64,000 nucleotides of DNA from CAYXVF01 sp964468125. GTDB lineage: Bacteria > Myxococcota > XYA12-FULL-58-9 > CAYXVF01. The stretch covers positions 20,991 to 84,990 of the forward strand of contig CAYXVF010000010.1 in NCBI GenBank assembly GCA_964468125.1, written 5' to 3'. Positions 1 to 7,522 of the stretch are shown in pieces (the stretch's first letter is position 1; every line of letters begins with the position of its first letter). A model generated the notes under the pieces. The model was not told the DNA's origin, ran no database searches, and was given only the letters and a program-made list of their open reading frames with translations. The translations under genes and the position numbers were made by a program.

Positions 1-2
1 AG

Positions 3-896
3 TGCAACCGGGTTCTATTGGCGACTGGACACTCCGCCCGGGAGGTCTGGTACGACCTGCACGACAGCGGCCTGCCCCTCGAGTGCCGACCGTTCGCGGT
101 GGGATTCCGCGTCGAGCATCCTCAAACGCTGATCGACCACGCGCGCTACGGCCAGGCCTCCGTCAAGGGCCTCCTTCCGGCCGCGGACTACTCTCTGACC
201 TACAACGAAGGTGACGGGACGAGCCGGCGTGGCGTCTGGTCCTTCTGCATGTGTCCCGGCGGTGTAGTGGTGACGACGCCGACGCACGCCGGCGAATTGT
301 GCATCAACGGCATGAGTCACGCGTCGCGCTCCGGTCGTTTCGCGAACTCCGCCCTGGTGGTGGGCGTGACCCCCGAAGACTATGCGCGCGAAGGGTTCAC
401 CGGAACGTTTGCGGGCGTCGACTACCAACTCGCCGCCGAGCGCCGAGCGTTCGAGGCGGGGGGAGGCGCCTTCAGCGCGCCGGCCACCCGGGTCAGCGAC
501 TTCGTGCGGGGACGGGGCTCGAGCACGGTCCCGGCGTCGAGCTATCGTCGTGGCTTGAACTCGGGCGATCTGTCCGTCGTTTACCCGAGAAACGTGAGCG
601 AGACCCTGAAGCGGGCCCTGGCGCGCTTTGACCACAAGATCCGGGGCTTCGTGACCGAGGATGCGGTCCTGATCGGCGCAGAGACCCGAACCGCTTCACC
701 GATTCGTGTGCCCCGCAGCGAGGATGGGCAGGCGCTGGGCGCGGATGGGCTCTACCCCGCAGGCGAAGGCATGGGCTACGGCGGCGGGATCGTCAGCGCC
801 GCGGTCGACGGAATGCGCGCCGCCGAGCACTTGCTCTTGGCCCTCGGTGCCGAGACCGATGCCGGCACCCACGATCCGGTGGATCAAACGCTCTAG
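3..896 (+). CDS. FAD-dependent dehydrogenase, COG2509-like (5' truncated)
   Basis: This is the C-terminal part of an NAD(P)/FAD-dependent oxidoreductase of the COG2509 type; the reading frame is already open at the window edge, so the true start lies upstream. The visible part begins with VLLATGHSAR, which resembles the end of the nucleotide-binding Rossmann region of this family. It continues with a FCMCPGG segment and NGMS, and closes with the FAD-contacting GEGMGYGGGIVSA motif near the C-terminus. The family's substrate is not established. Its last four bases overlap the end of the convergent glycosyltransferase gene. Family assignment is by motif recognition; the physiological role is unknown. 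Confidence 0.8.
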   Translation, partial: CNRVLLATGHSAREVWYDLHDSGLPLECRPFAVGFRVEHPQTLIDHARYGQASVKGLLPAADYSLTYNEGDGTSRRGVWSFCMCPGGVVVTTPTHAGELCINGMSHASRSGRFANSALVVGVTPEDYAREGFTGTFAGVDYQLAAERRAFEAGGGAFSAPATRVSDFVRGRGSSTVPASSYRRGLNSGDLSVVYPRNVSETLKRALARFDHKIRGFVTEDAVLIGAETRTASPIRVPRSEDGQALGADGLYPAGEGMGYGGGIVSAAVDGMRAAEHLLLALGAETDAGTHDPVDQTL

Positions 897-2266
897 CGTC
901 TCCGGTAAAGCGACAAGCCGGAAAGCTCGGTTTCGAGGCGATAGTCCTCGGCAAGGGTGCGTTCCAGAAGCTCTCGTGCCGCAGGATGCTCACCGAGGCG
1001 ACGAACGTAGCGCTCGCGCACGATGTAGAGGGGCGCTTGCTGGAGGATGGCACGAAGCACGCCCGTTGGCGTCTCGCCGGGGCCCAACACCGCGCGGATC
1101 AACTCCGGGCGAAAGAGATTCGACGGGTGGGTCGCCATCGGATGGAGCGGCGCAGTGTCGAGCCACCAGTGGGCGAGATGCTCGGAGAGGAAGAACGTAG
1201 GCGCGCTGCGTGCACCTTGCTCCTCCAGGTAGGCGACCACCTGCCGGGTCCGACTCGGGGTCCCCAGCCGATGCCAGGGTGTATCGCTGAGCCAACCTGC
1301 GAAAGGAACGAGGGTGAGGAAGGCCCAGGCCGAGCCCCGCGGCAACCAGCGGGCCGTCGCATCGAGAAGAAACGCCGCGAGCAAGCCACTGAAGGGGTGG
1401 ATCTGGATCCAGTAGTGGGCGCTTCCCCCGCCGCTGCCAACGATCGAAAGGGCCGTCGCAAGGACCAAAACCCAGAACACCGGTGGTGGCCCCGACGGAC
1501 GTAGGAGAGGTGTAAGCGAAAGAACCGGGGCGCTGCTCGATAGTTGGGCGAGAGCGAGGCCCTGCAGCGCGTAGGCGAAAGGCGCCACAAAGACCGAAAT
1601 CCAAAAGGTCCGCGCCTCGCCCGCGGCGACATAGAGGCTCGTGACGATCAGGAGTGGAACCGCTCCCCCGAACGCGCAGGCGAGCGCGAGACGGAGACGC
1701 TGTCGTTCGGTCACGACGAGCCAAAGCACCAGCGCTACAGCAACGAGGGCGAGGTTGAAGCGAATCAGCGCGGCCACTGAAAGTCCAACGCCAGAGAGAA
1801 AAACCGAGCGCACGCTCAGGCGGTCGGTCAGGAAGGGGATCGACGCCAGGGCGAGCGGGGCGATCGCGAGGGTCTCGCTCATGGTCGCCTGACCTCGCGA
1901 GGCGAAAGTCGCGAGGACGATCGTGCTCAACCCCGCGATGAAGCCGAGGCGCTCGGAGCGAAGACGGCGCCCCACATGGAGCATGGCGATTCCGGCGATG
2001 GCGACCGTGCCGGCGCCGAGCAGTCGCATCGCTACGATGCTTTTGCCAAAGAGCAGCTGCGTCAGGGCGAAAGGGGCGAAGCAGAGGGGGGGCTTGTTGT
2101 CCCAGAGCGCCGTGTAGGGAAGCGCGCCGTTGGCCCACGCATCCCCCATGAGAATGAACGTGCTCTCATCCCAGTCGATCACATCGACGGTGAAGAACGG
2201 CGCACGGAGCGCGAGGGCGAAAAGAATGAGCCACAGGGCCGGTGCCATGACCGCCCGCCGTATCAC
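893..2266 (-). CDS. GT39/ArnT-like membrane glycosyltransferase
   Basis: This is a 457-residue polytopic inner-membrane protein of the GT-C fold, most like the dolichyl-phosphate-mannose mannosyltransferase/ArnT group, which transfers sugars from polyprenyl-phosphate donors on the periplasmic side. After a first membrane helix (about residues 8-26) the first loop carries DWDES (acidic pair at 33-34) and DNKPP (about 56-60), both typical of these enzymes. Many further hydrophobic segments follow. The GTG start overlaps the TGA stop of the upstream GAF gene (GTGA), so the two are probably co-translated; an ATG six codons in (2248) is an alternative. The acceptor is unknown. Confidence 0.75.
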   Translation of the reverse strand: MIRRAVMAPALWLILFALALRAPFFTVDVIDWDESTFILMGDAWANGALPYTALWDNKPPLCFAPFALTQLLFGKSIVAMRLLGAGTVAIAGIAMLHVGRRLRSERLGFIAGLSTIVLATFASRGQATMSETLAIAPLALASIPFLTDRLSVRSVFLSGVGLSVAALIRFNLALVAVALVLWLVVTERQRLRLALACAFGGAVPLLIVTSLYVAAGEARTFWISVFVAPFAYALQGLALAQLSSSAPVLSLTPLLRPSGPPPVFWVLVLATALSIVGSGGGSAHYWIQIHPFSGLLAAFLLDATARWLPRGSAWAFLTLVPFAGWLSDTPWHRLGTPSRTRQVVAYLEEQGARSAPTFFLSEHLAHWWLDTAPLHPMATHPSNLFRPELIRAVLGPGETPTGVLRAILQQAPLYIVRERYVRRLGEHPAARELLERTLAEDYRLETELSGLSLYRRR

Positions 2267-2541
2267 GAGGACGAAGGCGGTTGCGAGGCTCGCTTCTCGA
2301 GGATCTCCTCCACTCTCTTTGCGAAGCGTCCGAGCTCGTTGAGCTGCTCTCGATCGAAGTCGCGCGGCTTGCGGTCGATGAGATACACGGTCCCGACGGG
2401 CAAGTGATCGGGGGTGTAAACCGGAAAGCCCGCGTAGAACCGGACCCCAGGGAGCCCGACCACGAGTGGATTCTCCGCGAAGCGCTCGTCTTTCGAGGCG
2501 TCGCTCACCCCCTGGAGGCTCTCATCGACGACCGGCGACAC
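2263..2541 (-). CDS. Truncated GAF-domain protein
   Basis: This 92-residue product matches only the second half of a GAF domain: DASKDERFAENPL, then PGVRFYAGFPV, then a short beta strand ending in IDRKPR and a final helix. Full GAF domains of this type have another 60-80 residues in front. The frame stays open upstream of the GTG at 2541 and still reads sensibly for about 20 residues (LRDAGGHSKVSP). It then runs inside the DUF3817 gene with no start codon. It may therefore be a remnant whose N-terminus was replaced, or a gene with an unusual start. It is coupled to the glycosyltransferase by a GTGA overlap. Confidence 0.5.
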   Translation of the reverse strand: MSPVVDESLQGVSDASKDERFAENPLVVGLPGVRFYAGFPVYTPDHLPVGTVYLIDRKPRDFDREQLNELGRFAKRVEEILEKRASQPPSSS

Positions 2542-2575
2542 TTTAGAATGACCGCCCGCGTCCCTTAACGCGGCT

Positions 2576-2923
2576 TCAGCGAGCGACCACCGGCGCGGTG
2601 CCCCCGCCGAGCTGTCCCTCTCGTTGCCAACGGCGTTCGAGGTAGAGGGCGCCGAGGGGGACGAGAGCGATGGCCATCACGTAGGCGGACAGCGAGAAGG
2701 ACCATCGGCGGCTGAAGAGCTGCCAGGCGATCGCGAGCCCGAGGGCTACGAAGAGCACACCGTGCGCGGTGCCGGCGACCTTTACCGCGAGGGGAAACCC
2801 GGCGAGGTATTTCAGCGGCATGGCGATGCCGAGGAGGACCACGTAGGAAAGACCTTCGATCAGGCTCAATGCCCGCACCCACCGCTCGTCGTTCATGCCC
2901 AAAAAGGTAGGCATCACCCGCAC
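2576..2923 (-). CDS. DUF3817 small integral membrane protein
   Basis: This 115-residue protein has about three hydrophobic helices and fits DUF3817: the N-terminal helix region has ALSLIEGLSYVVLLGIAMPLK, preceded by a short cytosolic stretch, followed by a GTAHGVLFVALG helix and a LGALYLERR tail. Start codons at MRVMPTF, MPTFLGM and MNDERW are all possible; the ATG of MNDERW best matches the usual family length. The family occurs widely in bacteria and has no known function. It lies upstream of the truncated GAF gene on the same strand, and its last codons overlap that gene's open frame. Confidence 0.75.
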   Translation of the reverse strand: MRVMPTFLGMNDERWVRALSLIEGLSYVVLLGIAMPLKYLAGFPLAVKVAGTAHGVLFVALGLAIAWQLFSRRWSFSLSAYVMAIALVPLGALYLERRWQREGQLGGGTAPVVAR

Positions 2924-2952
2924 CTGCGCAACACAGGCAGGAGAGTGGCCGC

Positions 2953-2981
2953 TTGACAGCGTAACGCCAAATTGGCAAACA
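2953..2981 (+). promoter_or_regulatory. Possible promoter of tRNA-Pro
   Basis: A perfect TTGACA -35 hexamer lies here, with a weak CAAACA as -10 after a 17-base spacer. Transcription would start about 35 bases before the tRNA. The -35 is convincing and the -10 poor, so this is tentative. Confidence 0.35.
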
Positions 2982-3024
2982 CGCGCATCCCGGCGGCTTC
3001 ATCGAGGTCGCAGCTCCCCTTGGT

Positions 3025-3101
3025 CGGGGTGTAGCTCAGCCTGGCAGAGCGCTTGCTTCGGGAGCAAGAGGTCGTAGGTTCAAATCCTGTCACCCCGACC
3101 A
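3025..3101 (+). tRNA. tRNA-Pro(CGG)
   Basis: The sequence folds as a complete cloverleaf with an acceptor stem CGGGGTG paired to CACCCCG, a D-arm GTAGCTCAGCCTGGCAGAGC, an anticodon stem CTTGC/GCAAG around the loop TTCGGGA, and a T-arm loop GGTTCAAATCC. The CCA end is encoded. The loop places CGG at the anticodon, which reads the proline codon CCG, a frequent codon in this GC-rich genome. It is the only tRNA seen in the window. It is followed directly by an unusual structured repeat and an assembly gap. Confidence 0.95.
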
Positions 3102-3113
3102 CTCTTTATTATA

Positions 3114-3464
3114 CGAGGCTACCTGCTCGAACGATCGAGCCCCCGTGCCAACTCGGGTCGGGGTGCCCNNNNNNNNNNNNNNNNNNNNNNNNNNNNNNNN
3201 NNNNNNNNNNNNNNNNNNNNNNNNNNNNNNNNNNNNNNNNNNNNNNNNNNNNNNNNNNNNNNNNNNNNAAGGCGGCGGGTCGGACTCGGCTCCCTAGGAG
3301 CCTCATCCGGCGCTGCGCGCCAATAACCATTGACCGAGGCTACCTGCTCGAACGATCGAGCCCCCGTGCCAACTCGGGTCGGGGTGCCCCCGTGGGTGTT
3401 TCGCCGCCGAAGGCGGCGGGTCGGACTCGGCTCCCTAGGAGCCTCATCCGGCGCTGCGCGCCAA
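3114..3464. repeat. Tandem structured repeat downstream of tRNA-Pro (two copies, 130-bp unit)
   Basis: The full copy is 3335-3464. The first copy is seen as 3114-3168 and 3269-3323, identical to it on both sides of the N gap. An 11-base spacer (3324-3334) separates them, giving a period near 141 bp. Each unit holds several inverted repeats: CTCG/CGAG around AACGAT, CGCCGCC/GGCGGCG around GAA, GGCTCC/GGAGCC around CTA, and GGCGC/GCGCC around TGC. If the gap hid only 20 bases, copy 1 would be complete; more units may be collapsed in it. No gene is seen in 3102-3560. Confidence 0.85.
3169..3268. other. Assembly gap (100 N)
   Basis: A run of exactly 100 N sits inside the first copy of the structured repeat. 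The round length suggests a placeholder of unknown true size, as expected where an assembler cannot resolve a repeat. Confidence 0.95.
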
Positions 3465-3524
3465 GCTTACATATCCAAGAATCGGAACCCTTCCGCTCCA
3501 GGCCTTCGGCCGAGCACCGGCACA

Positions 3525-3560
3525 TTGGGAGCAAGGGGTCGTAGGTTCAAATCCTGTCAC
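3525..3560 (+). repeat. Duplicated 3' portion of tRNA-Pro (36 bp)
   Basis: These 36 bases repeat tRNA-Pro bases 3058-3093, from the anticodon loop through the variable and T-arms into the acceptor stem, with only two mismatches. The copy lacks the 5' half and the last acceptor bases, so it cannot be a functional tRNA. It ends directly against the stop codon of the convergent TPR gene. It could be a remnant of a second tRNA, or one arm of an attachment site pair left by an element that used the tRNA gene as target. The latter is inference. Confidence 0.85.
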
Positions 3561-4496
3561 TCAGCTCAGTTGGCGGGTTCCTACGAGCTGGAGGAACTCC
3601 TCGGTGTCGCGGATCGGCGCGAGGTCCGGATCGGTCCAGGCGAGCGTGCGGAGATCACTGCCCGCGTCGGAGAGGATCTCCTCCTCCGCATGGTCCATCG
3701 CGTGATTGAGGTAGTCGAGAGCCCGTTCGAGCTCACCGCGCTGCGCGGCGAGGCTTGCGCAGGCGAGAGGCAACAATGGCGTCTCGAACCCCTTCAAGCT
3801 GTCGACGAGGGCGAGGATCGTGCCGCCGTAGACGAGGTCATCCTGGTCCCGCGTGTCCAGCAACGCCCCGATGCCGTTGTTCAAGGTGTTCTCGGCGCTG
3901 ACCCGAAAGTCCCGGACACACTGCGAGAAAACGTAGGTGTCCTCAGTGATCAAACGAAACCAATCGGCCGCCTCCCGGAAACGCCCCGCCTGGCGCAACG
4001 CCGTGAGGTATGCGGCCGAGGCGGTGAGCTCGCCGCGCCCCGGCGGGAGGTCGCGCCCGTTGAGCGACTCTGAGGACCAATGTGCGAGCAATTCGCGCTC
4101 GAGAACGGCCGCACGGCCGACGTCGTCTACGATTCCGGCGATCGAGTTGCCACGGGCGAACTCCCCGAAGGCGACGTTCACGAGCCAATGCATTTCATCG
4201 AGCTTGGCCTGGATCGAGTTTCCGCGGTCGGCCTTTCCTGTCTCCATCAGGTCGAGCACCCGCTCCTGAACGGCCGCCGCTTCCGCCAGGCGTCCGAGGT
4301 GAAAGTAAGCGGACTCGAGAATCATATAGAGGCGCAGCCGGTTCGGCCGCAGCGCCAACGCCTCTTCTACCAGAGCCACAACCCGTTCGTGATCGCCGTC
4401 ACGGTTCGCGTCCACCGCCGCAAGCTCGAGCCCGTGAGCTGCATCACACTGGGTGTCGTTCATCGTATTCTCAGTCGCCGTATTCTTCGATTCCAT
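3561..4496 (-). CDS. TPR-repeat protein of unknown function
   Basis: This soluble protein of about 311 residues has no signal peptide. The N-terminal third reads as tetratricopeptide helices (DHERVVALVEEALALRPN, then LYMILESAYFHLGRLAEAA). A more irregular helical middle part follows, then another helical pair near the end (RGELERALDYLNHAM). TPR proteins mostly scaffold protein-protein contacts, and no partner is evident here. The ATG at 4496 is preferred because GGAGGT lies about eight bases before it; a GTG at 4511 is possible. It is divergent from the dihydrouridine synthase gene. Its stop codon abuts the tRNA fragment, so its extreme C-terminus may have been altered by that duplication. 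Confidence 0.7.
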   Translation of the reverse strand: MESKNTATENTMNDTQCDAAHGLELAAVDANRDGDHERVVALVEEALALRPNRLRLYMILESAYFHLGRLAEAAAVQERVLDLMETGKADRGNSIQAKLDEMHWLVNVAFGEFARGNSIAGIVDDVGRAAVLERELLAHWSSESLNGRDLPPGRGELTASAAYLTALRQAGRFREAADWFRLITEDTYVFSQCVRDFRVSAENTLNNGIGALLDTRDQDDLVYGGTILALVDSLKGFETPLLPLACASLAAQRGELERALDYLNHAMDHAEEEILSDAGSDLRTLAWTDPDLAPIRDTEEFLQLVGTRQLS

Positions 4497-4593
4497 CGTT
4501 GTGACCTCCACGATGATTCGACACTAGCTCGGTTCAACGGGACATTCTGTGAGGCAGTTCACGAAATGCGCATTTTGTGTTAGCGAGCGCGCG

Positions 4594-5661
4594 ATGGTTG
4601 CTGCGCCCTTGCTATTTGTCGCACCCCAGCGGACTCGACCGTACCGCCTCGCTGCGCTCCCCTATCCTCGACCGACCCTCCTCGCCCCGATGGAAGGCGT
4701 AACGCATCCCATCTACCGAAACCTCGTGGCAGAGCTCGGTGCGCCTGGCTGCGTCTGCACCGAATTCGTGCGCATCACCGCCCAACCCATTCGCCCCGAT
4801 GCGCTCGCCCGCGAAGTCGTTCGGGCGCTAGGAGTGCCACTCAGCGTTCAAGTCATGGGCCGAGAGCTCGAGAGAATGCAAGAGGCCGCCCGAGTCCTCT
4901 CAGACAACGGCACAGACGCCGTGGACATCAACATGGGATGTCCCACAAAAAACGCAGCCAAGGGGGGCGTGGGCGCCGCGATGCTCAAGGATCCGGAGCT
5001 GCTCCATTCGGTCGTCTCCACGATGCGGAGCGCGGTGAGCTGCTTTCTGTCGGCGAAGATTCGCGCAGGTTTCGACGACAAGAGTCATGTAGTCGAGCTC
5101 GCTCGCGTCGTAGAAGCCGCCGGGGCGGACTACATCGCGGTCCATCCGCGAACCCGAAAGGATCGCTACAGCGGGGTCGCGGACTGGCGAATCATCGCGG
5201 TGCTGAAGGAGAACCTACGCATCCCGGTGATCGGCAACGGCGACGTCTGGTACGCCGCGGACGCCTTGCGAATGATGCGGGAAACCGGCTGCGACGGCGT
5301 GATGATCGGCCGGCCGGCGATGCGAAACCCATGGATCTTCCGACAGGTCGAAGAGCTCGAGCGCGGGCTCGAGCCCTTCGCTCCAGACGGCGATGCACTG
5401 GTGGGTTTTCTCGCCGAGGTCGCGAAGCGCTACACGCCTCATTTCGGTCGCAACACCCTGGGGCGCATGAAAGAGCTCGTGCGCTGGATGGGACGTGCGG
5501 TCGATGACGACAAGAGCTTTGTGAAGTCCGCACTTCGTCAGCAGACCGTCGAGGATCTGCTCGACTTCTGCCGGCGAGAGCTCGCTGGCCGGGCCGCCGA
5601 GCGGATCGATCTCCACGCCGAGGGGCACCTCGGCTACGAAACGTCGGGTCGTTGCGCCTGA
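4594..5661 (+). CDS. tRNA-dihydrouridine synthase (DusC-like)
   Basis: This FMN-dependent enzyme reduces specific uridines of tRNA to dihydrouridine. The 355-residue product begins its TIM barrel with LLAPMEGVTHPIYR. It carries the family signature DINMGCPTKNAAKGGVGAAML, with the catalytic cysteine in GCP, then the FMN-phosphate region IPVIGNGDV and MIGRPAMRNPW. The EFVRI segment after the first loop resembles the DusC (U16) subgroup more than DusA or DusB, but the site specificity is not certain. The ATG at 4594 is chosen because it gives the usual short lead-in before the barrel. It ends inside the tail of the convergent hutF-like gene (28-base overlap). Confidence 0.88.
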   Translation: MVAAPLLFVAPQRTRPYRLAALPYPRPTLLAPMEGVTHPIYRNLVAELGAPGCVCTEFVRITAQPIRPDALAREVVRALGVPLSVQVMGRELERMQEAARVLSDNGTDAVDINMGCPTKNAAKGGVGAAMLKDPELLHSVVSTMRSAVSCFLSAKIRAGFDDKSHVVELARVVEAAGADYIAVHPRTRKDRYSGVADWRIIAVLKENLRIPVIGNGDVWYAADALRMMRETGCDGVMIGRPAMRNPWIFRQVEELERGLEPFAPDGDALVGFLAEVAKRYTPHFGRNTLGRMKELVRWMGRAVDDDKSFVKSALRQQTVEDLLDFCRRELAGRAAERIDLHAEGHLGYETSGRCA

Positions 5662-6995
5662 AGGTGCTGGTAGTCCGATAGGATCGCCGAGCTCAACGGG
5701 TGCTCCCCATCCGCTACGACATGGCGTCCCCCAACGAACAGGTCACGAGCATCGGGTTGCCCGGAGAACAGGAACGCGGCCAGGAGCCCCTCGTCGGGCA
5801 CACCGTTGAGCTCTGGCGCATCGAGATCGAAGGCCGCGAGGTCCGCGAGCTTGCCGACCTCGATCGCGCCCGCATCGACACCGAGTGCGAGCGCTCCACC
5901 CACCGTCGCCGCGTCGAAGCATCGCGCCGCGGCGTCCGGCCCCAACACGACCCGCCGCTGCTTGAGGAGACGCTCGTGCATTTCGAGGCGCCGCGCCTCT
6001 TCCCAAATCGAAGACAATGTCTGTCCGTCGGTCCCGAGGCCCAGCGGTACGGACGCTTCGATGAGCGCCTCGCTCGGACCAACCCCGTCCCCGAGGTCAG
6101 CCTCCGTGCTCGGGCAAAAACACACGGTCGCACCCGCGCTCGCGATTCGTTCGATTTCTCCCTCACGCAAATGAGTGGCGTGAACGAGACACGTGTGGGC
6201 GTCGAGGACACCGTGATCGTCGAGGAGCTTCACGGGCGGGACCCCGTGATGCTCGATGCAGCGCTCCACCTCGAGGGTCTGCTCGCTGACGTGCACGTGA
6301 AAGGGCAGATGAGCGAGACGAGTCTTCGCCCCCACGATCGCGGCGATCGGAACGGCTCGGACGCTATGCGCCGCGACGCCGATCATCACGCGCGGGTCCG
6401 CCCGGTGTCGCGCGTCGGCACCGAGTCGGCCGACCGCCTCGAGGGCGCGATCGAGCGACGCGTCGACAAAGCGGAGCTGACGCGGGCTCGGAGGTGCGTC
6501 GAAGTCGCCCCGCAGGTAGATGACCCGCAAAAGGACAATCCGGATCCCCACGGCCCGAGCTGCCTCGATCACCTGCTCGGCGAGCACGTCGGGCTCCGGG
6601 TACGGCGTGCCGTCCGGTCGATGGTGCACGTAGTGAAATTCCCCGACCGTGGTGGTCCCGGCGAGAGCCATTTCGAGAAACATCTGTCGCGCGATCACGT
6701 GAATAGAGGCGGGCCCCAAGCTCTCTGCCAAGGCGTACATGCCCTCGCGCCAGGTCCAGAAGGTGTCCCCCGCCGGTCCGGCCCGCTGGGTCATCCCGCG
6801 CAGGGCGCGCTGAAAGGCGTGCGAATGCGCGTTGATCGCCCCTGGAACCAGGAGCTTGCGGCCGAGCGCCGTATCCACAACGCGCTCCGAGCCGGTCTCG
6901 ACCTCAGCGATTCGGCCGTCCCGGTCGACCCGAATGGCCACGCGCCGGGCGAGCCGACCGCCGGGCATGACTGCCGCGTCCGCTCCGATCCACAT
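5634..6995 (-). CDS. hutF: Formimidoylglutamate deiminase-like amidohydrolase (HutF)
   Basis: This 453-residue amidohydrolase would convert N-formimidoyl-L-glutamate to N-formylglutamate and ammonia in the five-step histidine degradation route. It has the metal-binding HSH motif (about residues 57-59, AINAHSHAFQRAL). HutF-like features follow: GDTFWTWREGMY, GEFHYVHH, HVHVSEQ, and a late acidic metal site around LGTDGQTLSSIWEE. No other hut gene lies nearby, so the assignment rests on sequence alone; another deaminase or chlorohydrolase of the same superfamily is the main alternative. It is followed closely upstream (5-base gap) by a small membrane-anchored protein gene on the same strand. Confidence 0.72.
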   Translation of the reverse strand: MWIGADAAVMPGGRLARRVAIRVDRDGRIAEVETGSERVVDTALGRKLLVPGAINAHSHAFQRALRGMTQRAGPAGDTFWTWREGMYALAESLGPASIHVIARQMFLEMALAGTTTVGEFHYVHHRPDGTPYPEPDVLAEQVIEAARAVGIRIVLLRVIYLRGDFDAPPSPRQLRFVDASLDRALEAVGRLGADARHRADPRVMIGVAAHSVRAVPIAAIVGAKTRLAHLPFHVHVSEQTLEVERCIEHHGVPPVKLLDDHGVLDAHTCLVHATHLREGEIERIASAGATVCFCPSTEADLGDGVGPSEALIEASVPLGLGTDGQTLSSIWEEARRLEMHERLLKQRRVVLGPDAAARCFDAATVGGALALGVDAGAIEVGKLADLAAFDLDAPELNGVPDEGLLAAFLFSGQPDARDLFVGGRHVVADGEHPLSSAILSDYQHLQAQRPDVS

Positions 6996-6999
6996 GGCC

Positions 7000-7464
7000 C
7001 TAGCCTGCCCTCTCCCAGCGTCGGGCGGTGGCTGGGATCTGCGCCGTGGATAGGATTCGCACCGGGGGATCGGAAAAATCGAAGCGCAGCCCGATGAATT
7101 CCCCTTCGAGATGGCGACCGCGGAACCGAAATCGCAGGCGGGCGGTCACCTGCCCGTCCACCACGGGAATGGCCTGGTCGGCGAAACCGATGCGCTTGAG
7201 GTGGTCCGGGCCGTAGTCCCGACGGGCGAGCCAAACGCGACCGAAGCTCGCGATCCCGCGATAGCGCTCGAGTCCGCCCGGGCGCTCCGCCTGACCTCGA
7301 ATCCAGGGGCCGAGCTGCTGAAGATCGACCAGGCGGTCACCGTCTCGCCAGTGTCCGGAAACGGGGGTCACGAAGCCGCCGAGGAGAAATGTGATGAGCC
7401 CGACGCCGGCAGCGATCAGAACCGACAGACGAAAAATCGCGTCCACATCCATTTTTCCGACCAT
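7000..7464 (-). CDS. Unknown protein with one N-terminal membrane helix
   Basis: The 154-residue product is not recognised. It has a single hydrophobic segment near the N-terminus (about residues 12-32, LSVLIAAGVGLITFLLGGF), so it is probably anchored in the inner membrane with the rest outside. The remainder is rich in Arg and beta-prone and has no cysteines or catalytic motifs that can be named. The stop lies five bases before the hutF-like start, so the two probably share a transcript. An internal ATG (MDVDAIF) is an alternative start. Confidence 0.55.
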   Translation of the reverse strand: MVGKMDVDAIFRLSVLIAAGVGLITFLLGGFVTPVSGHWRDGDRLVDLQQLGPWIRGQAERPGGLERYRGIASFGRVWLARRDYGPDHLKRIGFADQAIPVVDGQVTARLRFRFRGRHLEGEFIGLRFDFSDPPVRILSTAQIPATARRWERAG

Positions 7465-7522
7465 CGCACGGCGTTCGCGGGGTTTGAAGTCTTCCGATCG
7501 CTAGGGTATCCGCGAAAAAGAC

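Noticed and set aside
3102..3160. Rho-independent terminator after tRNA-Pro
   Set aside because: The T-rich stretch is short and not preceded by a stem; the nearest hairpins belong to the repeat.
3114..3464. Repeats near tRNA-Pro considered as a CRISPR array
   Set aside because: Units are 130 bp with 11-base spacers and internal hairpins, and no cas genes are present; CRISPR repeats are much shorter with longer, unique spacers.
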